This document shows, piece after piece, positions 33,625 to 43,367 of a DNA stretch of 64,000 nt (positions within the stretch are counted from its first letter, which is position 1; each line of letters opens with the position of its first letter). Position numbers and translations under genes: made by a program. The notes below the pieces were generated by a model. It worked only from the letters and a program-made list of their open reading frames with translations, had not been told where the DNA came from and did no database searches. Source of the DNA: Sulfurimonas sp. HSL-1716 (GTDB lineage: Bacteria; Campylobacterota; Campylobacteria; Campylobacterales; Sulfurimonadaceae). Location: positions 1,550,001 to 1,614,000 of the forward strand of contig NZ_CP147918.1 in NCBI RefSeq assembly GCF_039645975.1. The letters run 5' to 3'.

Positions 33625-34602
33625 ATGAATGAAAAAATATACACGATCGAGAACGAACAGAGGTTAGATACGTTTTTAACCGATAAAATAGGACAGACGA
33701 GATCGCAGATAGTACAGCTCATAAAACAAAGCGCCGTATGCGTAGACGGCAAAACGGTCACTAAACCCGGCATAAAACTCAAACCGGGACAAGAGATCGC
33801 CATAACATTTCCAGAAGCAAAAGAGAGCGCTCCCAAAGAGGTTGATTTCGATGTGGAGATACTTTATGAAGACGACGATCTGATGGTTATCAACAAGCCC
33901 TCGGGCGTAACAGTCCACCCTGCTCCCAGCGTTAAAGAAGCCACTCTTGTCGATTGGCTGAAAAAAAGAGGCATCAGACTCTCTACCATCAGCGGAGAGG
34001 AACGCCACGGCATAGTTCACAGACTCGACAAAGGCACAAGCGGAGCCATGGTAGTCGCAAAAACGAACGAAGCACATGAAGCGCTTTCTCTTCAGCTCCA
34101 AGACAAGACCATGGGAAGATATTACCTTGCCATCAGCACTCCTCCGCTCAAAGACGATCTAACCGTTGTAGAGGAGCCTATAGCAAGAAGTTCTCACAAC
34201 CGCCTGAAGATGGCTATCCAGCCGCATGGAAAATATGCAAAGACCGAATTCAAAAAAACACTTTTAAGCAAAGATGAAAGCTGCGAGATCCTTACCTGCA
34301 AACTTTTCACCGGAAGAACGCATCAGATCAGGGTTCATCTGGAAAAACTCAACAGGCATATAATAGGCGATCATCTCTACGGCACAAAGGATAAAAAGGG
34401 CAAATCGGAACATATCTTGCTTCATGCCTATCTGTTATACTTTGTGCATCCGACGATGAAAACAATGCAATATTTTACGGCTTCGTTAGATAATGATATG
34501 TTACAATTTATAGAGAAAAACTTTGATATGGAGAATTTTAATGAAAATCTTAAACCTGATAGCATTAGGCACGGCTTCAGCACTTCTGATCAGCGGATGT
34601 AA
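33625..34602 (+). CDS. RluA/RluD-family rRNA pseudouridine synthase
   Basis: 325 residues. An N-terminal S4 RNA-binding domain (about 10-75) precedes the pseudouridine synthase domain with catalytic Asp in HGIVHRLDKGTSGAMV (about residues 132-147), and RTHQIRVHL further on. The S4 plus RluA layout and length resemble RluD (23S rRNA positions 1911/1915/1917). RluC is the alternative. Its last 60 bases overlap the start of the lipoprotein gene. Confidence 0.92.
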   Translation: MNEKIYTIENEQRLDTFLTDKIGQTRSQIVQLIKQSAVCVDGKTVTKPGIKLKPGQEIAITFPEAKESAPKEVDFDVEILYEDDDLMVINKPSGVTVHPAPSVKEATLVDWLKKRGIRLSTISGEERHGIVHRLDKGTSGAMVVAKTNEAHEALSLQLQDKTMGRYYLAISTPPLKDDLTVVEEPIARSSHNRLKMAIQPHGKYAKTEFKKTLLSKDESCEILTCKLFTGRTHQIRVHLEKLNRHIIGDHLYGTKDKKGKSEHILLHAYLLYFVHPTMKTMQYFTASLDNDMLQFIEKNFDMENFNENLKPDSIRHGFSTSDQRM

Positions 34603-35917
34603 TTCTACTCCCACACCGCCCAACGAAGATGCTATAGACACCACTTTACCCGTTGTAACTTTAAACGGTCATATCGAGGATATGAAATCGGTCGCTTTTG
34701 AATGGAAGGACACGAAAGATCCTAGAGTAAACGGTATCTACGTTTATAGAAGCAATCCTGAAGACAGCGATCCGCAGATCAGACGATACGCCACCATACC
34801 AAACCGTTTTGCGACACACTTCGTAGATACCGGCGTAAAACCGGACACAAAATACCAATACTTTTTTACGACTTTTTCAGATAAAGCCCAAGGCGGAAAA
34901 TCGGAGACCGTAACGGTCAATACTTTACCTGTCTTGCAATCGGTCGCGTGGATACAGTGCATACAAAACATGCCAAGAAGCGTCAAGATACTCTGGAGAC
35001 CGCATACAAATCCTAGAGTGAACGGATATATTCTGGAAAGAAAATCACTTAAAGACGATGATTTCAAAAAGATAGCGCATATAGACGGCAGACTCAATGC
35101 TGAGTACATAGATACGGATCTCAAAGACGGTCAGGTCTACAAGTACAGATTAAGAGCCGTAACGTACGATGATGTCGTCTCGACTCCGAGCATAATCATA
35201 CAAGCCGTGACGAAACCTCTTCCGCATGACGTCCAAGGTCTGATGGTCACAAACAACCTGCCTAAAAAGATAAGACTCTCATGGCAGCCTTCTGATGCGA
35301 AGGATTTTGATTATTACAAAATATACAGAGGAACAAGTGCAACGGGAAGTCTTGACTATTATGCCAAAGTCAACAATAACGAGTTCACAGATGCCATCGA
35401 AAAAGATGGAAAACAGTATTTTTATAAAGTAACCGTAGTGGACAAAGACGGTCTTGAAAGCGATCAGAACGTTCCTGCCCTTCAAGGTCTTACTCTGTCA
35501 AAACCAAAACCGCCTGCAGTCATCGGAGCGAAAATAGTCGATAACAAAGCCGAACTCAAATGGTCGCAAGTCGATCCGAGAACAAAGACCTATACAGTCA
35601 TAAAAACGTCGAAAAAAGGATGGCTTGATTCTCAAGTGGACGAGATAAAAGGGATACCAAATACCAGCTATACCGACCCTAATATCTATGCCGGCGTAGA
35701 ATACATATACCAAGTCATTGCCGTCGATGAGAATAACATCGAATCAGAGCCTAGCAGCGAAGTAAAGATATCATCGGATGAACTTCCTCCTCTTGTGGAG
35801 CAAAAAGACGGAAAAATGATGGAGAACAAAGCACCTGACAATACGATGCAAAACAGAACTCCAGCGGTAAAAGATTCAGTCAAAGCAGCACCTGATTTGG
35901 ATACGAGTTCGCTGTAA
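34541..35917 (+). CDS. Lipoprotein with about four fibronectin type III domains
   Basis: 458 residues. Signal peptide with lipobox LISGC (lipid-attached Cys about residue 20). Four FN3-like units, each opening with a W and a YxxY strand (FEWKDTKDPRVNGIYVYRS, LWRPHTNPRVNGYILER, LSWQPSDAKDFDYYKIYRG, LKWSQVDPRTKTYTVIK). Acidic, disordered C-terminus. ATG at 34541 chosen by GGAG 7 bases upstream; an earlier TTG lies in the rluD-like gene. Its stop overlaps the trmB ATG (TAATG). Envelope protein of unknown role. Confidence 0.88.
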   Translation: MKILNLIALGTASALLISGCNSTPTPPNEDAIDTTLPVVTLNGHIEDMKSVAFEWKDTKDPRVNGIYVYRSNPEDSDPQIRRYATIPNRFATHFVDTGVKPDTKYQYFFTTFSDKAQGGKSETVTVNTLPVLQSVAWIQCIQNMPRSVKILWRPHTNPRVNGYILERKSLKDDDFKKIAHIDGRLNAEYIDTDLKDGQVYKYRLRAVTYDDVVSTPSIIIQAVTKPLPHDVQGLMVTNNLPKKIRLSWQPSDAKDFDYYKIYRGTSATGSLDYYAKVNNNEFTDAIEKDGKQYFYKVTVVDKDGLESDQNVPALQGLTLSKPKPPAVIGAKIVDNKAELKWSQVDPRTKTYTVIKTSKKGWLDSQVDEIKGIPNTSYTDPNIYAGVEYIYQVIAVDENNIESEPSSEVKISSDELPPLVEQKDGKMMENKAPDNTMQNRTPAVKDSVKAAPDLDTSSL

Positions 35918-37095
35918 TGCCGCATCTGCATATCGAGGATTTTAAAAATCTGAACTTTCCCGTAGATGACGGGACGTTCAGATTCAATTTTTTGGCAAAG
36001 AACATTAACCATCCCGAGGAACAGCTCATCGCTGCAGAAGCCGAGGGAGAAGAATTTTTTTTACTTTCAATTCAAGACGAAGGAAAAAGTCTTTTAAAGA
36101 CGGATAAACTGACCCGTCCCTCTTCCACATATCTGGTACATCAGGCTCTTTTGTCCTATGCGAAAGATTCTGGGATGAACGTCATCGCCTCTAATGTCAT
36201 CGACGGTAAAAAGAACATCCACCTCAATAACGTCACGGCACTCAAAGATATAGAGTATTTTGCATCGAACTTCCCTCAAGACAAAGAGGTAAGGATAGAG
36301 GTCGGTTTCGGTTCGGGAAGACATATTTTGCATCAGGCAAAGAGCAATCCCGATATTCTTTTCATAGGCATAGAGATACACCGCCCCTCTATCGAACAGG
36401 TTTTAAAACAGATAAGCATCAATAAACTGGACAATCTTCTGCTTCTCGATTATGATGCAAGACTCTTCTTAGAGCAGGTTCCATCAAACATCGTGGGCAG
36501 GATATATGTGCATTTTCCCGTGCCTTGGGATAAAAAACCGCACAGACGCGTCATCTCCAAAAAGTTTCTGGACGAAGCGACCAGAGTGCTCAAGGTCGGC
36601 GGACAACTGGAGCTGAGAACCGACAGCGAGAACTATTACGCTTATTCATACGAGACCTTCATTTCCCGCACGAAAGTCAAGCTGCAGATAAACAAAAATC
36701 AGGATATCGCCATCATCAGCAAATATGAGGACCGCTGGCGCAAGATGGAAAAAAACATCTACGACATAACTATGATAAACGAAGAGGAGAGCGAACCGCT
36801 GCAGGTCCAAGGCAATTTTGATTTCGATCTTGTAAAGACAGATTTTCAAGCGCTGGAAAAACTCAATTCCGCCATAAAAAGATTCGATGAAGGATTCATT
36901 CACATCGAAAGAGTATATAATATCGAAGACCAAAATGCGATCCTGTTTCGGATCTCTATGGGAAGTTTCGACAGACCCGAACACCTGTATGTACTGATAG
37001 GCGAAAACGAGACAAGATACTTTCCAAAACCGCCTTTAAAATCATCGGCGAACGTAAAAGCACACCAAATCTTAAAAGAGATGCTCCATGGATAA
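35917..37095 (+). CDS. trmB: tRNA (guanine-46-N7)-methyltransferase, long form
   Basis: 392 residues, versus about 220-240 in most bacteria. The central domain (about 115-255) is TrmB: VEVGFGSGRHIL (SAM loop), GIEIHRPSIEQV, RIYVHFPVPWDKKPHRRV and LELRTDSENYY. Extra N- and C-terminal regions are usual for Campylobacterota TrmB. It precedes ftsE with an 8-base overlap. Confidence 0.93.
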   Translation: MPHLHIEDFKNLNFPVDDGTFRFNFLAKNINHPEEQLIAAEAEGEEFFLLSIQDEGKSLLKTDKLTRPSSTYLVHQALLSYAKDSGMNVIASNVIDGKKNIHLNNVTALKDIEYFASNFPQDKEVRIEVGFGSGRHILHQAKSNPDILFIGIEIHRPSIEQVLKQISINKLDNLLLLDYDARLFLEQVPSNIVGRIYVHFPVPWDKKPHRRVISKKFLDEATRVLKVGGQLELRTDSENYYAYSYETFISRTKVKLQINKNQDIAIISKYEDRWRKMEKNIYDITMINEEESEPLQVQGNFDFDLVKTDFQALEKLNSAIKRFDEGFIHIERVYNIEDQNAILFRISMGSFDRPEHLYVLIGENETRYFPKPPLKSSANVKAHQILKEMLHG

Positions 37096-37759
37096 AGTGA
37101 TAGTAGCTGAAGACCTGACTCTTTCATACAACAAAAACGAAACGATCATAAACCAGGCTTCTTTTTCCATCGAATCGGGTAGTTTCACTTTTATCACGGG
37201 TGCGAGCGGAAGCGGGAAATCCACCCTGCTAAAATCGCTTTACGGCGCACTTAAACCCGCGCAGGGAAGCCTTATCGTCGGCGGTGCGCAGATAAACAAT
37301 ATCAGCACAAAAAAACTGAACTTTCTAAGACAGCATATCGGTATCGTCTTTCAGGATTACAAACTCGTCAAAGAGTGGACCATCGAGAAAAACGTCATGC
37401 TGCCGCTCATCATCGGCGGATATGAAAAAAGTGTCAGCGAACAGCAGGTTCACAAACTTTTAAACCATGTAAAGCTCAACCATCAATCGGGAAAATATCC
37501 TCTTGAACTAAGCGGGGGCGAACAGCAGCGTGTCGCTATGGCAAGAGCACTTTCACACAACCCTATTCTCATTCTTGCGGATGAGCCTACGGGAAATCTG
37601 GATGATTATTCTTCTGAACTTATCTGGAACCTGCTAGAGGGTGCCAACACTCAGCTAAAGACCACTATCATCGTTGTCACACACCATATCCCGGAAACAA
37701 TGAAGATAGACTATAAACATCTCCACATCGAATATGGAACAATATATGAAGTCACTTAA
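37088..37759 (+). CDS. ftsE: Cell-division ABC ATPase FtsE
   Basis: 223 residues. Walker [11 protein letters not shown]-loop VFQDYKLV, signature [15 protein letters not shown], Walker [15 protein letters not shown]-loop VTHH. Works with FtsX to switch on peptidoglycan hydrolysis at the septum through an EnvC-type activator. The gene order ftsE-ftsX-envC-like is complete here. Confidence 0.93.
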   Translation: MDKVIVAEDLTLSYNKNETIINQASFSIESGSFTFITGASGSGKSTLLKSLYGALKPAQGSLIVGGAQINNISTKKLNFLRQHIGIVFQDYKLVKEWTIEKNVMLPLIIGGYEKSVSEQQVHKLLNHVKLNHQSGKYPLELSGGEQQRVAMARALSHNPILILADEPTGNLDDYSSELIWNLLEGANTQLKTTIIVVTHHIPETMKIDYKHLHIEYGTIYEVT

Positions 37760-38558
37760 AAACCACTTTTCACTTATATTGGCACTTTTTTCCATACTGT
37801 TTGCAATCCAGGTATTTACAATAAACAGCAGAGCTCTAAAAGCATATGAAGAGAAGCTTTCAAGCAACTACTCTATGATCGTTGTCGCCAACAGTGCGAT
37901 CACCGATGAAGTATTTAAAAAATACAGCCCGAACATAGATAATATAGAAGAGCTCTCGGCCGATGAGATCATTGAAAAACTCCAGGAGAACATAAGCAAG
38001 AAGAATATAGAACTGCTTAAGATATCCATGCCGAAGTTTTATCGTATACACTTAAAGACTTTTCCTTCTCCAAGCGAGATAAAGAACCTAACATCGTCTC
38101 TTATGAAGAATGATACCGTCACCAAAGTAGAAGATTTTTCAAACAATCACGATACAGTATACAAACTTCTTCTTCTGTTTAAAGAGATAACACAGCTCTT
38201 TGCACTTGTCATTATCGTAGTCACCGTACTTCTTATAGCAAAAGAGATGAGGATCTGGCAGTTCAAGCACAGTGAACGTATGAATATCATGGGGCTTTTC
38301 GGAGCGCCCGTATGGCTGAGAAGCGCCGTACTTTTCAGGCTTGCCATTGTCGATGCCATTTTATCGTCGATATTGGCTATTGCACTTTTTTCCGTCATAG
38401 CCAAGACATCATGGGCAAAAGAACAGCTGCATGTCATAGGTATAGATATAGATATTTTTAAATTTGTAAGTGACGGGAGCGTCCTTGGTCTTGTCTCCGT
38501 GAGCATCTCTATCTTACTTGCCGGCATGATAGTCATAGGATATAAAGAAGAGGTATGA
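37734..38558 (+). CDS. ftsX: Cell-division membrane protein FtsX
   Basis: 274 residues. Helix 1 near 12-32, periplasmic domain of about 115 residues, then three helices in about 150-270, the FtsX topology. It starts within the end of ftsE. An alternative ATG at 37746 (MKSLKNHF) is possible. Its stop overlaps the start of the envC-like gene (ATGATG). Confidence 0.9.
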   Translation: MEQYMKSLKNHFSLILALFSILFAIQVFTINSRALKAYEEKLSSNYSMIVVANSAITDEVFKKYSPNIDNIEELSADEIIEKLQENISKKNIELLKISMPKFYRIHLKTFPSPSEIKNLTSSLMKNDTVTKVEDFSNNHDTVYKLLLLFKEITQLFALVIIVVTVLLIAKEMRIWQFKHSERMNIMGLFGAPVWLRSAVLFRLAIVDAILSSILAIALFSVIAKTSWAKEQLHVIGIDIDIFKFVSDGSVLGLVSVSISILLAGMIVIGYKEEV

Positions 38559-39769
38559 TGAGATTCTTTTTATCATTTATCATAGTTTTTTTTCCTCTTT
38601 TCGTCAATGCTTCAAATATCGATAAAAAAATAAAAAGCACTGCTTCGGCTATCAAAGACAAAAAGAGCGAATACTCCTCGATCCATTACAAAATGCAGCA
38701 AAACGCCCAGGAGATACTAAAACAGAAAAAAGAGATTCTTCAGCAGCAAAAAAGATTGAAAGAACTTGAACTCGAACTGGCGATAAAAGAGGATGTATAC
38801 AAATCCAACATAACGGAACTTCAAAACCTCTCACAGACCCAGTCGAATCTTAAAAAAGAACAAGAAGACATCGAACAAAAGCTCATATTCAACATTGCCA
38901 GGATGGCATCACTCACGATACTTATGGACAAAAAAGAAAGCACAAGCGTCGACTCCATCATGAGTGAAGAGATCATAAAGATACTTGCAAAACAGACAGA
39001 TACCGACATAAAAGACCTAAACGAGAGATTTTTTAAGAATAATGAGCATATTGCCTCCTTGGAGAAAAAAAGCGGTCACATAAAAGAGGAGATAACCTCC
39101 ATCGATCAAAAACGCAAAGAATTGAAACAAACAAAAAAAGAGAACGAAAATGAGCTCGCCGAGTTAAAAAAGAACAAGCAAAACTATAAGATCGCTCTTG
39201 AAAAGATACTAAAACAGCAGGATTCTTTGAAGCAGACTCTTGCAAACCTCAACATCATAAAGATCGACGAAATCAAAAGAGCACGGGAGAAAGCGCAGCA
39301 AGAACAGGCGATGAAAGAGGTCGATCTCTCCAACATGCCTAAGGTCAAAAAAGTGGGAAGCAGCTACCAAAGCGTAAAAACCGTACGTTACAGGGGTCCA
39401 AAGACAATATCTCCGCTGGACGGTTATACGGTCACCAAAAAATACGGAAACTACACGGACCCTATCTATAAGATAAAGATCTTCAACGAATCCGTGTCGC
39501 TGGCACCGAAAAAAAAGGATGCCAAAGTGAGAAACGTTTTCAACGGGAAAGTCATCTTTGCAAAAAGTACGCCGCTTTTAGACAATGTGGTCATCGTCGA
39601 ACATGATAACGGAATGCATACGATCTACGCGAACCTTTCTCAGATAGCGCCAGACATCAAAAAAGGCAAAAAGATCAAAAAAAGCTCGGTCATCGGACGG
39701 GTAAACGACGAACTTGTCTTTGAAGTGACACAAAAAGATTCCCATATAAACCCGTTAGAACTGTTTTGA
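38555..39769 (+). CDS. EnvC-like murein hydrolase activator
   Basis: 404 residues. Signal peptide (about 1-19), then a long coiled coil (about 20-255, rich in K, E and Q heptads), then a C-terminal LytM/M23 domain (about 285-404). The zinc ligands of active M23 peptidases are not conserved (HTIYANLSQ replaces HxH), as in EnvC, so it should activate an amidase and not cut itself. Follows ftsEX directly; periplasmic. Confidence 0.9.
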   Translation: MMRFFLSFIIVFFPLFVNASNIDKKIKSTASAIKDKKSEYSSIHYKMQQNAQEILKQKKEILQQQKRLKELELELAIKEDVYKSNITELQNLSQTQSNLKKEQEDIEQKLIFNIARMASLTILMDKKESTSVDSIMSEEIIKILAKQTDTDIKDLNERFFKNNEHIASLEKKSGHIKEEITSIDQKRKELKQTKKENENELAELKKNKQNYKIALEKILKQQDSLKQTLANLNIIKIDEIKRAREKAQQEQAMKEVDLSNMPKVKKVGSSYQSVKTVRYRGPKTISPLDGYTVTKKYGNYTDPIYKIKIFNESVSLAPKKKDAKVRNVFNGKVIFAKSTPLLDNVVIVEHDNGMHTIYANLSQIAPDIKKGKKIKKSSVIGRVNDELVFEVTQKDSHINPLELF

Positions 39770-40048
39770 CATATTGTGTTCTTTTACGAACACATCGACC
39801 TTTCTCATCTCTTCAAACAGTTCCTCTTTTGTAGAAAAAAGTATCTCGATTCTGTTTTTTACAACCTCGCCCAAAGCATCAAAATCAAAAACCAGAACAT
39901 AGTTGCTAAGTTTTACTTTATCACCGTTTAGCTCCGCCCACTCCAGCGAAACCTGTGCTATCTCTCCGTGGACATCGACCTGCACCGCTGGATAGAGCCT
40001 CGTTATTTTTTTTAGATCAAGTTCATGACCGTGAGACTTATATATCAT
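39755..40048 (-). CDS. Unknown 97-residue protein
   Basis: Soluble, with alternating strands (VQVDVHGEIAQVSLEWAELNGDKV). The ATG at 40048 has AAGGA 5 bases upstream; the ATG at 40054 is too close. It overlaps the stop of the small membrane protein gene and runs into the end of the convergent envC-like gene. No family recognised. Confidence 0.75.
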   Translation of the reverse strand: MIYKSHGHELDLKKITRLYPAVQVDVHGEIAQVSLEWAELNGDKVKLSNYVLVFDFDALGEVVKNRIEILFSTKEELFEEMRKVDVFVKEHNMSKQF

Positions 40049-40292
40049 TATCATCCTTATTTAAATTTTTTCGCATCTTCCCCGTCTGCATCTTAAAAAA
40101 TGCGAGTACGCCGAAAGTGACTCCCACTACGATAAAGAACATTCCCAGGTAGTCGTCCCTTTCATAAGCCATTATCACCCAGCACAAATCGGCCAAAAGA
40201 AAAGCCGCAACCGATTCGTATATCTTTCCTTTAAAGGTGAGATATGCTCCGATATTCAAAAGAATACCGCCGATAACCGCAAAAGAAACCAT
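40038..40292 (-). CDS. Small inner-membrane protein (84 residues)
   Basis: Three hydrophobic segments (about 3-20, 28-42, 48-66) with a basic tail KMRKNLNKDD. Resembles small uncharacterised membrane proteins that follow MFS genes. 3 bases after the MFS gene stop, so probably co-transcribed. Confidence 0.75.
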   Translation of the reverse strand: MVSFAVIGGILLNIGAYLTFKGKIYESVAAFLLADLCWVIMAYERDDYLGMFFIVVGVTFGVLAFFKMQTGKMRKNLNKDDNDI

Positions 40293-40295
40293 CTC

Positions 40296-41492
40296 TCAAC
40301 CCCTTATATATCTTTTATATATCCACGCATAATAAATAGAGCTCATAAAAAACGCTGCTGCCATATAAGCGACGATGCTTTGCAGCGAAAATCCAATTTT
40401 AGCCAATTCTCCCGTTAAAAGAGAAGTAACCGAAGCGACAGTCAAAAATATCATGTCATTGTATGCTACGATACGACCATAATACTCCTTGTCGGTCTTA
40501 TGCTGTATCAAAGTGTAGCTGTAAGACCAAAGCGTCGTCGTAAAGAATCCGACAAAAACCGATGCGAGAAGCGAGAGATAAAAATACTCCATCACGTACG
40601 ACCAGACAAAAAGTGCAATTCCCTGAAACAAAAAAAGATACAAAAGTCTCTTGTCGTTTATCCATTTTCCCAAGAACACAGGACCAAACACGAGTCCTAC
40701 GGCCCTTGATGAATGCATAAGCCCAAGAGCAAGCGAAGTGGCTATGACTGCGGAGTAGTATCTATCTACCATAAGTGCAACGACCGCATCAAACGATGTC
40801 AATCCGACAAGAGAGTGAACAAACATCAAGTGCAGAACATGTTTGTTCTCTTTGAGATACGTGAACGTTTTTTTCATCATCCTTATGACCGACTCGCCCG
40901 ATTGTGTGACAATAACGTCTATCTTTACGTTAAAAAGAAGTAAAAAACCGATAAAGAACAAAAGCGCATCAAGAACAAATGCCGCCTTAACACCCAGTGC
41001 ATAAACGACAAAACCGCTCACCGCCATACCGACGGTATATGAAAACGACCAGATAACCGAATGTATCTCGTTTGCCTGCTTTAAATGATCGTGATGAAGT
41101 ATCCTCGGCAAAAGAGACATCTCGGCGGTAAAGTAGAAACTGGCCGCACCCATTCGTATAAATATGATGATATATAAAAGCCACAATAAAGAGATGTCTT
41201 GTACCATTAAAAGCGAAAGAGTTGAGACGATCTCTATCGATAAAAGCCAAAGCATAAGTTTTTTCGGAGCAAGCCGATCTATGAACGTTCCGCTTACGGG
41301 TGCCTGCAAAACGCCCGGGAGGAAATGCAAAGCGGCGACGAGTGCAATCACGCCTGCTGAAACATCCATCTCGATAAGCAGAGTATAGATCGCCACATTG
41401 CTAAACCACGCACCGAAATACGAGATCAATTGTATGGTCGACAATCGTCTTAAAACGTATTCGTTCTTCAATAATTTTATATACTGTTTCAT
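40296..41492 (-). CDS. MFS transporter, EntS-like
   Basis: About 398 residues and twelve hydrophobic helices. The loop motif GTFIDRLAPKKLM between helices 2 and 3 is the MFS A-like motif. The family resembles EntS-type MFS exporters with the SYFGAWFSNVA start. ATG at 41492 (MKQYIKLL) chosen as the natural N-terminus; in-frame ATGs at 41501 and 41531 are possible. Substrate unknown. Confidence 0.85.
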   Translation of the reverse strand: MKQYIKLLKNEYVLRRLSTIQLISYFGAWFSNVAIYTLLIEMDVSAGVIALVAALHFLPGVLQAPVSGTFIDRLAPKKLMLWLLSIEIVSTLSLLMVQDISLLWLLYIIIFIRMGAASFYFTAEMSLLPRILHHDHLKQANEIHSVIWSFSYTVGMAVSGFVVYALGVKAAFVLDALLFFIGFLLLFNVKIDVIVTQSGESVIRMMKKTFTYLKENKHVLHLMFVHSLVGLTSFDAVVALMVDRYYSAVIATSLALGLMHSSRAVGLVFGPVFLGKWINDKRLLYLFLFQGIALFVWSYVMEYFYLSLLASVFVGFFTTTLWSYSYTLIQHKTDKEYYGRIVAYNDMIFLTVASVTSLLTGELAKIGFSLQSIVAYMAAAFFMSSIYYAWIYKRYIRG

Positions 41493-41577
41493 ACTCGCCA
41501 TAGTACCAAAAACAGCTATTATTTTACACATAACATTGAATAAATTTAAATTTGTTAAAAAAAATTCAAAGATTTAT

Positions 41578-41604
41578 TAAAGTTTTTATTTTTATAGACG
41601 ATAA
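41578..41604 (+). promoter_or_regulatory. Sigma-28 (FliA) promoter of flaG
   Basis: TAAAGTTT-N11-GACGATAA, one base from the consensus TAAAGTTT-N11-GCCGATAA. About 40 bases before the flaG ATG. Confidence 0.85.
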
Positions 41605-41643
41605 TATGCCCAGAGTGATATTCTTATACATAAGGAGTTTGCC

Positions 41644-42015
41644 ATGGACGGCTTACAAAACGTTGCAAGACAGCAAGTGTCACAGATGTCTAATCCGAAT
41701 GCTCAAGGAAGAGCGGCTGCGGAGCAAACACAACAATCTACAGTTGTTCAACAGATGCAAAATGAAGATATGCATCCTACAAAAAAAATTACTTCTCAAG
41801 ACGAAGTGAATGATCTGGTAAAAAAAATGAACGATGCTTTAAGCCCGTTTAATACATCGATCAAATTCGGGGTCGACAAACAAGACACTTTTTATGTTTC
41901 GGTCGTAGATACACAATCACAAAAAATGATAAGACGTTTTCCTGTTGAACAGGCTACCGAATTTCTTCCAAAAATGAAAGAACTGACCGGAATAATATTT
42001 GATACGAAAGGCTAA
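41644..42015 (+). CDS. flaG: Flagellar protein FlaG
   Basis: 123 residues: a disordered Gln-rich N-terminal half, then the FlaG domain (about 55-123) with LNDALSPFNTSIKFGVD-like and MIRRFPVEQATEFLPKMKELTGIIFD. It controls flagellar filament length. SD AAGGAG and a near-perfect sigma-28 promoter. The window has no flagellin or other filament genes near it. Confidence 0.93.
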   Translation: MDGLQNVARQQVSQMSNPNAQGRAAAEQTQQSTVVQQMQNEDMHPTKKITSQDEVNDLVKKMNDALSPFNTSIKFGVDKQDTFYVSVVDTQSQKMIRRFPVEQATEFLPKMKELTGIIFDTKG

Positions 42016-42117
42016 GGAAACTTATCCTTTTCGTATACTCCTCCTCCACTAACTGTTTTTTAATCTATTTTGTTGTAACATCACGCATATTATTTTATCT
42101 ATTACGAGGTTTTGTGT

Positions 42118-43353
42118 ATGAAAAAAGAGGTAAAAAAAGTAGTTTTGGCATATTCGGGCGGACTTGACACCAGTGTGATACTAAAATGGCTTCAAGACGA
42201 ATACAAGGCTGAAGTCATTACTTTTACGGCAGATCTCGGACAGGGCGAAGAGGTCGAACCTGCACGTGAAAAAGCACTTAAAATGGGGATCAAACCGGAA
42301 AATATCTTTATCTTGGATATTCGCGAAGAGTTCGTAAAAGACTTCGTGTTCCCGATGTTTAGAGCAAATACCATTTATGAGGGCGAATACCTTTTGGGAA
42401 CTTCAATCGCAAGACCGCTTATCGCAAAAAAACAGATCGAAATTGCAAATAAAATGGGTGCCGATGCGGTCAGCCATGGAGCAACAGGAAAAGGAAACGA
42501 CCAAGTACGTTTTGAGCTTGGGTACCTGGGACTAAACCCTGATATTACGGTAATCGCTCCGTGGAGAGAGTGGGACCTTAACTCTCGTGAAAAACTTCTC
42601 GGCTATGCAAAAGAGCATGGTATCGATATCTCTCAAAAACATATCGATGAGAACGGTAACCCGAAAGTAAGCCCTTACTCAATGGATGCAAACCTTCTTC
42701 ACATCTCTTATGAGGGACTACACCTAGAAGATCCGAATGCAGAACCTGAAGACTCTATGTGGTTATGGACGACTGACCCCGTAAATGCACCGGATGCGCC
42801 GGAATACATCACTATCAGTTATAAAAACGGTGATCCTATAGCAATTAACGGCGAAGAGATGTCTCCTGCTACACTTTTAAAAAAACTTAACGACTATGGA
42901 AACAAACACGGTATCGGACGTATCGACATTGTTGAAAACAGATATGTAGGTATGAAAGCACGCGGATGTTATGAAACTCCGGGCGGAACGATCATGTTAA
43001 AAGCTCACCGTGCGATCGAATCGATCACACTTGACCGTGAAGCTGCACACCTAAAAGATGAGATCATGCCAAAATATGCAAAACTTATCTACAACGGTAT
43101 GTGGTTTACCCCTGAACGTGAGGCTCTTCAAGCACTTATCGACAATACACAAAAATTTGTCGAGGGTGATGTGAGATTAAAACTTTACAAAGGAAACGTG
43201 ATGGTCGTAGGTAGAACTTCGCCGAAAACACTTTTCTCAGAAGCGCACTCTACATTTGAAGCAGATACAGTTTATAACCAAAAAGATGCAGAAGGCTTCA
43301 TTCGTTTGAACGCACTTCGTTTAATCATCGCAGGTAAAGCCAGAGGAAACTAA
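42118..43353 (+). CDS. argG: Argininosuccinate synthase
   Basis: 411 residues. N-type ATP pyrophosphatase motif [11 protein letters not shown] (about residues 10-20), then [16 protein letters not shown] and [12 protein letters not shown]. Joins citrulline and aspartate in arginine synthesis. ATG at 42118 chosen; a TTG at 42112 lies in the SD spacing. It leads a run of genes with short gaps (FTR-rhodanese, rplI, hslV, hslU, era). Confidence 0.96.
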   Translation: MKKEVKKVVLAYSGGLDTSVILKWLQDEYKAEVITFTADLGQGEEVEPAREKALKMGIKPENIFILDIREEFVKDFVFPMFRANTIYEGEYLLGTSIARPLIAKKQIEIANKMGADAVSHGATGKGNDQVRFELGYLGLNPDITVIAPWREWDLNSREKLLGYAKEHGIDISQKHIDENGNPKVSPYSMDANLLHISYEGLHLEDPNAEPEDSMWLWTTDPVNAPDAPEYITISYKNGDPIAINGEEMSPATLLKKLNDYGNKHGIGRIDIVENRYVGMKARGCYETPGGTIMLKAHRAIESITLDREAAHLKDEIMPKYAKLIYNGMWFTPEREALQALIDNTQKFVEGDVRLKLYKGNVMVVGRTSPKTLFSEAHSTFEADTVYNQKDAEGFIRLNALRLIIAGKARGN

Positions 43354-43367
43354 GAAAGGAAATCATT

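Noticed and set aside
42002-42036. Inverted repeat ATACGAAAGG / CCTTTTCGTAT at the end of flaG as a terminator
   Set aside because: It has a bulge, overlaps the stop codon and lacks a T-run after the stem; only weak support.
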